Of a stretch of 64,000 bases of DNA, positions 48,931 to 56,662 are shown in pieces. Source of the stretch: Gammaproteobacteria bacterium (GTDB taxonomy: Bacteria > Pseudomonadota > Gammaproteobacteria > DSM-16500); NCBI GenBank assembly GCA_013286495.1, contig JABDFQ010000007.1, positions 1 to 64,000 of the forward strand, in the 5' to 3' direction. Made by a program: the position numbers and the translations under genes. The notes below the pieces were generated by a model, which was not told where the DNA came from, ran no database searches, and saw nothing but the letters and a program-made list of their open reading frames with translations. Numbering within the stretch: the stretch's first letter is position 1; each line of letters starts with the position of its first letter.

Positions 48931-49188
48931 TTACTTTGTTTTTTTAACATGTATCGCATGATCGCTGCTTTTATCTGGTTGGAACTCAACAGAATCACCT
49001 TCTTGAAGCTTGGCAGTCATATTGTTTTTATAAAGATCATAAAGTAAATCTTCATTATCTTTAATGTCACCTACGTGAACCAAGTATGTTTTATTGTCTT
49101 CACCTTTAACTATATAGCTATTTGGGTTGGGAGTATTTTCAACTTTATTAACTTTTATAACTTTTCCTTTCATTGCCTGATTTTTCAT
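48931..49188 (-). CDS. Small OB-fold-like protein resembling a cold-shock domain
   Basis: An 85-residue basic protein. KGKVIKVN near the start, TYLVHVGDI in the middle and LQEGDSVEFQPDKSSDHAIH at the end follow the pattern of cold-shock domains (GKVKWFN, VFVHFS, LxEGxxVxFxxxxGxxGPxA), but the RNP1 aromatic residues are not conserved and there is an insertion. Nucleic-acid binding is therefore a weak inference. GGAGAAG precedes the ATG. It is upstream of the small membrane protein on the same strand. Confidence 0.6.
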   Translation of the reverse strand: MKNQAMKGKVIKVNKVENTPNPNSYIVKGEDNKTYLVHVGDIKDNEDLLYDLYKNNMTAKLQEGDSVEFQPDKSSDHAIHVKKTK

Positions 49189-49240
49189 AGTGCTTCTCCT
49201 CGTTTAATTAATGAGACTTTATTTTCATTTTACAACATAC

Positions 49241-49357
49241 GGTGTCAAGCGTAGCCATACTGTAAGAAGATAGGTCGCAAAAGTTTGTTTTATGTGACGA
49301 ATAATATTTTGATGTGCGATGGGTGATTGTTATGCAGTATGGTTACGCTTGACATCG
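49241..49357 (+). repeat. Accessory-region palindromic repeat, copy 2
   Basis: Both termini are present: GGTGTCAAGCGTAGCCATAC at the left and GTATGGTTACGCTTGACATC at the right, pairing over about 22 bp. The internal AATAATATTTTGAT is shared with copies 1 and 5. Confidence 0.92.
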
Positions 49358-49874
49358 GTTTTTTGATACCAGTTTTTTTATTATCTCAATTCTATCGGCG
49401 TGAAGGGAAAAACGCCTCAGGTTTCATTATAAAAACGTTGCGATTTTGTTTTAACACTATGAAATTACTTTGGAAGAGGCATGTTAATACATGGCCTATA
49501 ATAATGAAGGAGATTGACCATTTCCATGTCGCCATCGGTCATGGCGGCTAGGTAAATGTCGCTTGGGGGTAGATGCCCTTATAGAACAGGCGGTTTATCG
49601 AAATCGATGGCTGATTGATCATAAGGCAATCGACGACGTAGCAACACGTCGTTAAATAAGGCGGTGAATTGGTTATTCACTCGCGAGTGAATGTAATCAA
49701 TGAGGTATCAAATGATTACTTTAACTTTCAAGGTAGCAATAGATGCTAAATCAGTTAGGCAATTAATATTGATATTGATCCTGGCTGTTAAATTGGCTCT
49801 ATTAATACTTTAAGAACCCGGTAGGGGCGCAAGTCCTTACCGCTATCAATTCTTATAGAGAGGAGGAAACAAAA
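49358..49874 (+). other. Structured non-coding stretch upstream of a small gene
   Basis: No convincing gene is seen in these 517 bp. They contain an ACGACGT/ACGTCGT hairpin (about 49632-49652), a perfect 18 bp palindrome ATTCACTCGCGAGTGAAT (49675-49692), and a GC-rich hairpin CGGTAGG/CCTTACCG (49819-49842) just before the strong ribosome site of the next gene. A short frame ending LIDHKAIDDVATRR (stop near 49656) is protein-like but only about 30 codons long. Confidence 0.4.
49675..49692. promoter_or_regulatory. Perfect 18 bp palindrome, candidate operator
   Basis: ATTCACTCGCGAGTGAAT reads the same on both strands, with TCGCGA at the centre. It has the size of a dimeric repressor site and lies about 185 bp before the small gene at 49875. 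No regulator is known. Confidence 0.35.
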
Positions 49875-50081
49875 ATGACAGGAAAATTTCCAAAAGGCTT
49901 GGATAATCGCATGCGTGATAAGAATGGTGAAATACGAGAAAAAAGAGGTGATACATTACTCAAGAGCATACGTAAGGAACATCCAAATTTTTACCCTGAA
50001 TTCAGAGGTAATATGAAACTTGGTACATTAAGGGAGATCAAAAACTCTACTTTTAGTGAGTTAATAAAAAAAGCAAAATAG
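49875..50081 (+). CDS. Small basic protein of unknown function
   Basis: A 68-residue hydrophilic, basic protein (RMRDKNGEIREKRGDTLL, NMKLGTLREIKNSTFSELI). The very good ribosome site AGAGGAGG just before the ATG makes translation likely. I do not recognise the family; the sequence has the look of small proteins carried on mobile elements. It stands alone between repeat copies 2 and 3. Confidence 0.6.
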   Translation: MTGKFPKGLDNRMRDKNGEIREKRGDTLLKSIRKEHPNFYPEFRGNMKLGTLREIKNSTFSELIKKAK

Positions 50082-50210
50082 AAAAATAAGAATTTTAACT
50101 GCCTTTTTCTTAAACGGGGATTGCATTTTCATTTGGCTGTATTCTTGTCATGGGAAATCATCATTTCGCCTGTCTTATCGCTTATTCTTCCATTCTCACC
50201 ACTGAACATA

Positions 50211-50272
50211 CTGTGTCGAGTGTAACCACACTGAATAAATACAGACCTTAAGAGCCTGCTTTATCTGACCAA
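50211..50272 (+). repeat. Accessory-region palindromic repeat, copy 3 (left half, diverged)
   Basis: TGTGTCGAGTGTAACCACAC followed by TGAATAAATACAGACCTTA matches the left half of the repeat with several changes. The right half is not recognisable before the toxin gene. Confidence 0.7.
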
Positions 50273-50340
50273 TAAAAACCAACTGCTTTTTATTATCTGC
50301 ATATTAAGCCGATAATTGTTTTTTAATTTCAGGACTACTA

Positions 50341-51177
50341 TCAACCATGAAGCCATGCGAACATTTTTGATAATTCCTGCCAAAATTGTTCTTTTGGCGG
50401 CAGCATTGGAACTTGATGTGACAACATATTAATCCATTCGCTTTCCAGTTCATGTAGTTTCGGATGTGTTGCCATCAATTCCATGGTTGGCAGTGATATA
50501 GCCTTGAATTGGCATTTCTTTTTTAGCACATCAAAAATGACGACAGGCTTTTCATCTGAAATATGATTATAGAGATGTATCACATCGTATAAATCACGCG
50601 GCCGTGCTCTTTCACTGAGTGCCCTGATTTTTTCCGCAAAAATTTCTGAAAAGTTGTAGCAAAATGATTGAATGTTATTGGAAGAAATATCGGAATAGGA
50701 GTGATGAACATTTTGTAGTGCTGGTGGCAGAACAAGAAGTTCTTCGGCTGTTAAATCAAGTTTGATGCGGTAAGGATTATTTTTGCGTTGCAATGGACCA
50801 ACATAGTTAAGTCGTCCTTCAACTGTAGTTTTACCATCGTTATTTTGATAAATTTCGAAACCGATTGTATCTTCAATGATTTCAATACCAGTTGCATCAT
50901 AAACCCATTTACCAATATTTTTAAAACGATCAGTTAAAAATTTTTCATTAATATGATCGGCATCAATTAGTGTGTAGTCCAAATCTTCAGAAAAACGATA
51001 TGTTTCAAAGTAGCATTTTTTCAAACAAGTACCATCTTTGAAAATCCATTTCTCAAATAATTCAGTATCATTTGCTATACCAGCTAATAACCATCCGAGT
51101 ACATAATCTTTTTCTATAGTATTAACAGGCAAGCTAAATTGCCGGGCAAATTCCATTATTTCCTGTTTATCTATCAT
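50341..51177 (-). CDS. AbiEii-type nucleotidyltransferase toxin
   Basis: A 278-residue protein of the AbiEii/AbiGii toxin family (type IV toxin-antitoxin). Nucleotidyltransferase motifs are FKDGTCLKKCYF and RFSEDLDYTL (GS-x and DxD-like), then RIKLDLT; the C-terminal EIFAEKIRALSERARPRDLYDV motif is complete. Such toxins modify tRNA or GTP-dependent targets and stop growth, often during phage infection. It starts 1 bp after the antitoxin stop codon. Confidence 0.9.
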   Translation of the reverse strand: MIDKQEIMEFARQFSLPVNTIEKDYVLGWLLAGIANDTELFEKWIFKDGTCLKKCYFETYRFSEDLDYTLIDADHINEKFLTDRFKNIGKWVYDATGIEIIEDTIGFEIYQNNDGKTTVEGRLNYVGPLQRKNNPYRIKLDLTAEELLVLPPALQNVHHSYSDISSNNIQSFCYNFSEIFAEKIRALSERARPRDLYDVIHLYNHISDEKPVVIFDVLKKKCQFKAISLPTMELMATHPKLHELESEWINMLSHQVPMLPPKEQFWQELSKMFAWLHG

Positions 51178-51178
51178 T

Positions 51179-51979
51179 TTATTCTTTCCAGTGTGCTGGT
51201 ACCCATAAGCGCCAACGAGTGATTAATTTATCAGCTTCAAGTTGAGGGTCAAGTTTGGTTTTGCTGATAGTAACTTGTTTTTTGCATTCATCAATAATTA
51301 CTTGTTCATCAGCAGCATATTTTTCCAGTAAAAAACCCAATCGTTTGAAAACAGCACTATTGTTAAGTCGATTTGCATAGTTTATTAATAATGGCAAATT
51401 TTTATGTTCCGATTTTAAGTATTCTTTTAACATGTCGACTGTCATGCGTATGCCCCCGCCTAGTTTCGGATCAACTAAAAAATCAAGAATGGTGCGTGTG
51501 GGATCGGAAATCGAAATTTTTACTTTTTTTTGCCAAATAGTATTGAGCCCAAATAAAGCTTTTTTTGAAATGGTGTGTACCAAAAAATCTGTACCATTTA
51601 TAGTGGGCTTGCGGTTTCTGGGTCGTGCAGTAGTTAGCACAACCAGCGTGCGAAATATTTGTTCCGTCAAACCCCAGTATTCTGCTGCGCTTAAACCGCC
51701 GATGTAGCAAGGATGAAACAATTTGTCTGCAACAATCCATGGATGCTCAAGCGATATATCAGCCGTGGTTGATTCCAGGGGTATGGGTATATATAGCCCG
51801 CGTTTAATGCGTGACACCCATCCTTTGTTTGCCCAGCGTGCTAATAATTTTGCGGCGTGTTCTCTTGATAGACCTAAAAGCACGGCAGCTTCATGAACGG
51901 AAATAGTATGCTGAGTGCCGCGTAGCAATATTGCTATTCGTTCGCGATCTAGTTTACCTATGCCTGATGGCTGCTTCAT
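51179..51979 (-). CDS. AbiEi-type antitoxin / autorepressor
   Basis: A 266-residue protein with an N-terminal winged helix (about 10-70, HTISVHEAAVLLGLSREHAAKLL and RIKRGLYIPI), followed by the AbiEi C-terminal domain (YIGGLSAAEYWGL, ISDPTRTILDFLVDP). It should neutralise the AbiEii-type toxin and repress the operon. The two genes are adjacent with 1 bp between. An inverted GGTACC pair lies in the promoter. Confidence 0.9.
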   Translation of the reverse strand: MKQPSGIGKLDRERIAILLRGTQHTISVHEAAVLLGLSREHAAKLLARWANKGWVSRIKRGLYIPIPLESTTADISLEHPWIVADKLFHPCYIGGLSAAEYWGLTEQIFRTLVVLTTARPRNRKPTINGTDFLVHTISKKALFGLNTIWQKKVKISISDPTRTILDFLVDPKLGGGIRMTVDMLKEYLKSEHKNLPLLINYANRLNNSAVFKRLGFLLEKYAADEQVIIDECKKQVTISKTKLDPQLEADKLITRWRLWVPAHWKE

Positions 51980-51982
51980 TTT

Positions 51983-52050
51983 GGTACCTTACAAGAGTAT
52001 TATTTCATGTATTATATGAATTATAGCGCTCAAAAGGTACCTATTTGCAA
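51983..52050 (-). promoter_or_regulatory. Promoter and candidate operator of the abiE-like operon
   Basis: On the minus strand TTGCAA (52050-52045) and TATAAT (52025-52020) form a promoter with 19 bp spacing. AAGGTACC (52034-52041) lies between the two boxes and GGTACCTT (51983-51990) lies just before the antitoxin start; they are inverted copies about 50 bp apart, suited to a looping or co-operative autorepressor. Confidence 0.45.
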
Positions 52051-52204
52051 CTGACACGCTCATATTTCAAAGTTGGCGGGTAACATTTAAACCCATAAAA
52101 ATGTTACATATGCTCTTGATATATACGTTGTTTTTGAGCGTGCAGATGCAGTATGTTTTAAATGTAAAAATTATTCATTAAACAGCAAGATATAAGGATT
52201 ACCT

Positions 52205-52876
52205 GTGCTAAATTTCTTACGCATTTTATTACTACTCCTGATATTCTCATCAACCCCGACATCACTCGCAAACGATCAATTACAACCTGCTGTCACGCAA
52301 CCGATTCCCGTCGCTGATATTGTTGGATTTGCTGATTACCCACCATTTGTTAAAAAACTCATTCGCAATGCGACATCATTATCGCAAAAGAACTTAACAT
52401 ATCTGTATGGTTCAGCAGATCCCAAAAATAAAGGCATGGATTGTTCTGGTACCATTTATTATTTATTAACCAGCAATGATGTGAAAAATGTTCCCCGCTC
52501 AGCCGATGAGATGTATCAATGGGTTAAAAACATCGGCACTTTAAATCAGGTTCATACGAATGATTTTAATTCCACAGAGTTCGCGAACTTAAAACCCGGA
52601 GATTTGTTATTCTGGTCTGGTACATATGACAAAGGAAATTCGAACACCATCACACATGTCATGTTGTATCTTGGCGAAAATACCAAACACGCACGACTCA
52701 TGTTTGGCGCGAGTGATGGCAGGACTTATCAGAATAAAAAAATGTGGGGAGTGAGCGTATTCGATTTTAAATTACCAGCAAAAGAAGATACGGCGAAATT
52801 TGTTGGATATAGTCGCATTCCACTCACCGCAAAAACGGTGAAACCGGTGTCAAGCGTAATCACACTGCATAAATAA
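52205..52876 (+). CDS. Exported NlpC/P60 peptidase, C-terminus supplied by repeat
   Basis: A 223-residue protein with a signal peptide (ending TPTSLAN) and an NlpC/P60 domain: catalytic Cys in KGMDCSGTIYYL, His in NTITHVMLYLG. Such enzymes cut peptide cross-links in cell walls. It starts at GTG with AAGGA upstream. Up to YSRIP it closely matches the protein at 61552-62178; beyond that, its last nine residues (VSSVITLHK) and stop are encoded by the accessory-region repeat, showing the repeat was inserted at, or recombined into, the gene end. Confidence 0.87.
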   Translation: MLNFLRILLLLLIFSSTPTSLANDQLQPAVTQPIPVADIVGFADYPPFVKKLIRNATSLSQKNLTYLYGSADPKNKGMDCSGTIYYLLTSNDVKNVPRSADEMYQWVKNIGTLNQVHTNDFNSTEFANLKPGDLLFWSGTYDKGNSNTITHVMLYLGENTKHARLMFGASDGRTYQNKKMWGVSVFDFKLPAKEDTAKFVGYSRIPLTAKTVKPVSSVITLHK

Positions 52877-52882
52877 GACACC
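52846..52882 (+). repeat. Accessory-region palindromic repeat, copy 4 (internally deleted)
   Basis: GGTGTCAAGCGTAATCACAC then TGCATAAATAA is followed directly by GACACC, the opposite terminus, so about 80 bp of the middle are missing. It overlaps the last 31 bp of the NlpC/P60 gene. The flanks AAAAACGGTG and CACCGTTTTT are also inverted copies of each other. Confidence 0.85.
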
Positions 52883-52945
52883 GTTTTTCGATATTAATCA
52901 ACCTGAGATTGAGCTTGCCTATCGTCTACGCAAAAATTAAGACTT

Positions 52946-54013
52946 TTACTCAAATCTAAATCCCTTATTTTCTACCACATCTCGCTCAATCAATTCACCA
53001 GATAGCTGCACCTTAAACTTATTTGCTATTGCAATAGCTTTATTAACTTGCGTAATGACTTCCGGATTATTCAAGACTCCTTGCCCCAAATTATGCTTCA
53101 TGGCATTTAGCATTATTAAGCTTAAATTTCTTATTTGTTGCGCTGTCATATCGCTGTTATCTGTATAAATATCAGTATTATTGCCTTGTTTATAAAATAA
53201 TGCGCTGTCATACCATTGTTTTGCATACCGGCGTTTAAGATGCTCAATCGCTACAGCCAAAACGCAAATTGAACCTGAATGACAATTCGAATTAATCAAA
53301 TCAAAATACTGGGCGTTGCAAATCAGAGTATCAACTTGCGATATGATGGATTTAATTTCTTTGCCGGTAAAAAGAGCCTCGGAAATAACACATTCAAATG
53401 CGGCGCGAGGAAAGAGTATATATTTTTTCTCATTATCAATTTTCGATTTGATATTATGTTGATACAAATTTTCCAGGAAACCAGAAGGATTAGTTTGATT
53501 AAAAAATGTCATGATTCTTCCATAAACAAACACTCCTTTCTTCTCTTTCAAATATGCATCCTTCTCTTCTTCAGACTGCATTTTTTTCAGATCATTCATT
53601 ATCTGCTGCGGTACTAGCGTTATTGAAGAATGCTTAAATTGTGATTTTTCCACGAATAATTCAAGATATTCAGCAAAACCTCGTTTAATGCAGTGACCCA
53701 AATAGTAGCGCTCTCCTTCATCCAGCTGGTCTGGATCAGTACCTGATAGATACGAATGTCGAATCAAGGGCAATTCATGATTATGACTCGCTTGCAGTGT
53801 TTCATTCGGAAGAGAGGCAAGTGATTTATTCCGCGACTGCCAGTAACTTAAGGTAAATGCGCCAATAATAATTGCACGTATTGCCAGATAAAATAACCAG
53901 CTGTCTTGATCATTTAGAAGAAAATATGCTGCTGAGCCAAACAACAGACTCCAGGAAATATCTTTTCTTATGTCGTGATAGGTGACTTCAATTTTGTTTG
54001 CGGCTGAAAGCAT
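52946..54013 (-). CDS. Unrecognised protein with N-terminal membrane hairpin
   Basis: A 355-residue protein. Two hydrophobic segments (about 20-34 LLFGSAAYFLLN and 39-57 LFYLAIRAIIIGAFTLSYW) suggest a membrane hairpin, followed by a charged, helical soluble domain (LKKMQSEEEKDAYLKEKKG). I cannot assign a family or function. It is the only gene between repeat copies 4 and 5. AT-rich codon use matches the other accessory genes. Confidence 0.6.
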   Translation of the reverse strand: MLSAANKIEVTYHDIRKDISWSLLFGSAAYFLLNDQDSWLFYLAIRAIIIGAFTLSYWQSRNKSLASLPNETLQASHNHELPLIRHSYLSGTDPDQLDEGERYYLGHCIKRGFAEYLELFVEKSQFKHSSITLVPQQIMNDLKKMQSEEEKDAYLKEKKGVFVYGRIMTFFNQTNPSGFLENLYQHNIKSKIDNEKKYILFPRAAFECVISEALFTGKEIKSIISQVDTLICNAQYFDLINSNCHSGSICVLAVAIEHLKRRYAKQWYDSALFYKQGNNTDIYTDNSDMTAQQIRNLSLIMLNAMKHNLGQGVLNNPEVITQVNKAIAIANKFKVQLSGELIERDVVENKGFRFE

Positions 54014-54092
54014 AAATGTTTTTTCCTGTCTTGATCAGATTTTGTTGACTGGTCAAGCCCCGATAAATAGTGCAATGCAAAAATGGAAAAAT

Positions 54093-54130
54093 CGTAAGCG
54101 TTGACCGATGCATATCGGCCAACGCTTACG
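54093..54130. repeat. 38 bp inverted repeat
   Basis: CGTAAGCGTTG and CAACGCTTACG, continued by CCGAT/ATCGG, form an almost perfect hairpin with a very small centre (one mismatch pair). It lies 18 bp before repeat copy 5 and contains AAGCGT, as the repeat termini do. It could be a terminator-like structure or a related element end. Confidence 0.75.
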
Positions 54131-54148
54131 GATGTTTGGTCGCAAGAC

Positions 54149-54258
54149 GGTGTCAAGCGTAACCAACTGCATATAGGTCTCAAGTCTGTTTTATGCGATG
54201 AAATAATATTTTGATATGAGATGAGTGATTGTTATGCAGTATGGTTACGCTTGACACC
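54149..54258 (+). repeat. Accessory-region palindromic repeat, copy 5 (best preserved)
   Basis: A 110 bp element with perfect outer termini: GGTGTCAAGCGTAACCAACT at the left, GTATGGTTACGCTTGACACC at the right. No obvious flanking target duplication is seen (AAGAC left, AATCT right). Confidence 0.95.
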
Positions 54259-54288
54259 AATCTGCATTAGAATATCTAATTATCTCTA

Positions 54289-54783
54289 TCAACCTTCATT
54301 AATCATTTTTTCAAGTCTTTTTACTTTACTAAGAATTTCCTCAAAATTAGGTGCATCGCCAAAAAACATTTCTGTCATTTTTTTGCAATCATCATATTGC
54401 TTTATTAAAATAGGTTTCACTTCATCAGCAATTTTCATCTTTACTCTATTGCTAAGCTGCTCAAGCAATTTACCACGCTGGTTTCCAGTTTTAGCCGTAA
54501 TTGGATCATTATCACCTATGATGCCGATATAGGATTTCGCTAAGGTTAAATCAATGTCCTCTGAAAATCGATCTATTATGTTATAGCATTTTGAAAGTGA
54601 AGTGCCGCCTTTGAAGGTAATGTCTGGTGCGAGGGAGGGGTTTGAAAATATTTGGTCGAGACTCCAGCATACCCAAAAATCTTTTTCAATGATTACAGGA
54701 TTGTGAATGTTTGCTGAGCGATTGGTGGCTTCCTGAAATAATTGCGCACGCTTATTTCGAGACAGAGAAAGCAGTTCTTTCAT
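54289..54783 (-). CDS. AbiEii-like toxin, shortened (probable internal deletion)
   Basis: A 164-residue protein whose N-terminal part is a good AbiEii-family nucleotidyltransferase (EKDFWVCWSLDQIF, ITFKGGTSLSKCYNII, RFSEDIDLTL). The end (MTEMFFGDAPNFEEILSKV) looks like the usual C-terminal helix of the family, but the segment between, which normally holds the EK...RDLYD motif, is missing. By comparison with the 278-residue toxin at 50341 about 100 residues are lost. It is probably inactive, or a reduced variant. It starts 1 bp after its partner's stop. Confidence 0.75.
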   Translation of the reverse strand: MKELLSLSRNKRAQLFQEATNRSANIHNPVIIEKDFWVCWSLDQIFSNPSLAPDITFKGGTSLSKCYNIIDRFSEDIDLTLAKSYIGIIGDNDPITAKTGNQRGKLLEQLSNRVKMKIADEVKPILIKQYDDCKKMTEMFFGDAPNFEEILSKVKRLEKMINEG

Positions 54784-54784
54784 T

Positions 54785-55384
54785 TTATTTTCCTATTATT
54801 TTCAATATGAATGGAATAATCCAGCCAGGAAGTTTTGGCAGATTTTTTTTAAGTTGGGATTTGTCTTTTTGAGATAATATTTTTTTGCATTTATCTATCG
54901 TCATATCAGTAATATTATCTTTTCCTAAATGGTGTAAGGCATTAATCACTCTCGCGACATTAATGTTGAGTGGGGTTCCGGGCATTAACTTTGAATGGGT
55001 GAATTTTATTGAATATTTTCCTATTTTTTTGTGTTGTGAATTGCCCGATGTTATATAGGTTGTTTTGGACGGTACTTGAGTATCTAATCCGACCAGGTTT
55101 GCAAGTCTGGCAGCGCTTGGTTGAATCGTGTCGCCGGATTTTAAAGCGATTGCTTTAGCTATTGCATCAGGATGGGCGGCAAGAATACCTAGTTTAGGAT
55201 GATGTGCTGGAAAATCGTAAATGCCGTGGCTTAGTTTGCGAATGATACCTTTTTTTATAAGCCGATGTAGTGTGACGGCGATAGTTGTTCGTGGAGCAAG
55301 ATCGATAAAATTTTTTGGCGTAAAAACCCACCCGCGTTGTTTGCCGCGAATGCGTCGTAGAATGCGATCGCTTGCCAATTTCAT
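54785..55384 (-). CDS. AbiEi-like antitoxin (DUF6088 type)
   Basis: A 199-residue protein with an N-terminal winged helix (RGWVFTPKNFIDLAPRTTIA, LIKKGIIRKLSHGIYDFP) and a domain containing QPSAARLANLVGLDTQVPSK, as in DUF6088/AbiEi-like antitoxins that partner AbiEii toxins. It is upstream of, and almost touching, the shortened toxin gene. AT-rich DNA upstream (55390-55455) with GTTACAT/ATATAAC half-sites may hold its promoter and operator. Confidence 0.8.
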   Translation of the reverse strand: MKLASDRILRRIRGKQRGWVFTPKNFIDLAPRTTIAVTLHRLIKKGIIRKLSHGIYDFPAHHPKLGILAAHPDAIAKAIALKSGDTIQPSAARLANLVGLDTQVPSKTTYITSGNSQHKKIGKYSIKFTHSKLMPGTPLNINVARVINALHHLGKDNITDMTIDKCKKILSQKDKSQLKKNLPKLPGWIIPFILKIIGK

Positions 55385-55631
55385 GATTAATCCTGTAACT
55401 TTAAATACTATTAAAACGTTACATATAATTTATATATTATTAATATAACATTATGTATTATATAAAATAAATATTATTTTTTTAAAAAAGTGCCTATGAA
55501 TATTATAGCAGGTACTTTGGGATGTTCAATGATTGATGATGTTTAAAGGCCTTTATTAAAATAAACAATTTCAGTCATACACTCATGAAGGAGCATGTAT
55601 AATTTCGCCAAACAAATTATCAACGAAATAC

Positions 55632-55751
55632 GGTGTCAAGCGTAATCACACTGCATAAATAAAGACCTCAACATTCTGTTGTATGTGACGAAAGAATATT
55701 TCAACATTACATGTCTACTAATTGTTGCGCAGCGTGGGTTACACTTGACTC
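55632..55751 (+). repeat. Accessory-region palindromic repeat, copy 6
   Basis: 120 bp; left terminus GGTGTCAAGCGTAATCACAC, right terminus GTGGGTTACACTTGACTC. The middle is more diverged but keeps GAATATTTCAA. It lies between the AbiEi-like gene and the small membrane protein. Confidence 0.9.
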
Positions 55752-55784
55752 AATTCAAATAGAAAATGCGCAATAAACAAATGA

Positions 55785-55790
55785 TATAAT
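55785..55790 (+). promoter_or_regulatory. Candidate -10 box before the small membrane protein
   Basis: A perfect TATAAT at 55785-55790 overlaps an ATG at 55789. Transcription would start near 55797, making the ATG at 55822 the usable start. No good -35 box is seen at 17 bp. Confidence 0.35.
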
Positions 55791-55821
55791 GACGTCGACC
55801 GATTCTTTGAAGAGATATTTT

Positions 55822-56100
55822 ATGGATATGAATGAATTTTCACGGCGTTATCCATTATTTGCTGGATTTATTGTGTTTTCAGTGGCTGTATTAGTGGCAT
55901 TTTGCACATTCCTGATAGCCATGTTTTTTTTATCATATCTGGCGTCAGTCATTGCTTATCCTCGTCTTTTATTTTTCCTGGCTTTTCTTGCAGGATGCCT
56001 GGCAGGCATAGCTATATTTTCTCTCAGACGACACTTCTTACGTATTTTATATTTGTCTGAGCTAATTGGTATATTAATTAACTTTATTTTTCGCTCTTAG
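55822..56100 (+). CDS. Small membrane protein of unknown function
   Basis: A 92-residue protein with two or three hydrophobic segments: about 12-40 (FAGFIVFSVAVLVAFCTFLI, AMFFLSYLASVIAY) and 45-62 (LLFFLAFLAGCLAGIAIF), and a basic SLRRHFLR turn. It has no recognised family. GAAGAGA lies 8 bases before the ATG at 55822. It is the only gene between repeat copies 6 and 7a and its stop codon is 14 bp before copy 7a. Confidence 0.6.
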   Translation: MDMNEFSRRYPLFAGFIVFSVAVLVAFCTFLIAMFFLSYLASVIAYPRLLFFLAFLAGCLAGIAIFSLRRHFLRILYLSELIGILINFIFRS

Positions 56101-56114
56101 GTCTACACAGACAC

Positions 56115-56127
56115 GGTGTCAAGCGTA
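56115..56127 (+). repeat. Accessory-region repeat, copy 7a (terminus only)
   Basis: GGTGTCAAGCGTA, the first 13 bases of the repeat, joined directly to a cupin gene fragment. This is an exact copy of the terminus, and its position just after a stop codon fits the other copies. Confidence 0.75.
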
Positions 56128-56128
56128 C

Positions 56129-56341
56129 GAACGGCGAGTAGTAAATCAGCAATGCGCAGAACTCGCATATGTTATCGAAGGTTCCGGCAAGATTGTGGTA
56201 AATCACGAAGAACATCCTCTTGATACTGGAGATGCTGTCATCATTGAAGCAGGTGAAAAATATTATTGGGAAGGAAATATGAAATTATTTATTTCTTGCA
56301 GACCAGCATGGAATAAAGATCAACATCAATTGGTGGATTAA
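56129..56341 (+). pseudogene. 5'-truncated cupin-domain gene
   Basis: The frame reads ERRVVNQQCAELAYVIEGSG, then KIVVNHEEHPLDTGDAVIIE and AGEKYYWEGNMKLFIS, ending HQLVD and a TAA stop. This is the C-terminal half of a small cupin beta-barrel (GxG turn and GD...PAG-like motif). No start codon is present; the frame runs into repeat copy 7a, which has replaced the 5' end. It also ends 8 bp before copy 7b. It is likely not expressed as a functional protein. Confidence 0.75.
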
Positions 56342-56349
56342 TAAAGTGC

Positions 56350-56372
56350 GGTGTCAAGCGTAACCACACTGA
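56350..56372 (+). repeat. Accessory-region repeat, copy 7b (left terminus)
   Basis: GGTGTCAAGCGTAACCACAC then TGA; the match ends there. It lies 8 bp after the cupin fragment stop. The 290 bp from here to the ankyrin gene hold nothing else I can identify apart from AT-rich promoter-like DNA. Confidence 0.85.
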
Positions 56373-56662
56373 TCATGTTGTAATGGAACACATCGTATTA
56401 TTATTCCGACAATGTATTCACTTCATTTTGTCTAACAGGGTTCCATTTTTTCTTGTGGGAGGATTAGATTACACTCCAGGTTGTAATGCATAAAATATCG
56501 TTGAATAAGAGATGGTAGTTGTAGTATTATGTGCCAAAATTGATAAGTTATTATTCCAACGAATTTCATACCCATAAATTTCCTATGACTAATAAATATT
56601 TGGTATGTATTTAATTTATAAAAAAATTCATCCATTTTTCATAACATTGACGAGATTATTAA

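Noticed and set aside
49327-49551. 74-codon open frame overlapping repeat copy 2
   Set aside because: It starts within the repeat, has no ribosome site and shows no family features.
50341-51979. Type II toxin-antitoxin system
   Set aside because: Sequence motifs of both proteins match the AbiEi/AbiEii (type IV) families instead.
56432-56635. 67-codon minus-strand frame before the ankyrin gene
   Set aside because: AT-rich, no ribosome site and no recognisable features; it overlaps the probable promoter of the ankyrin gene.
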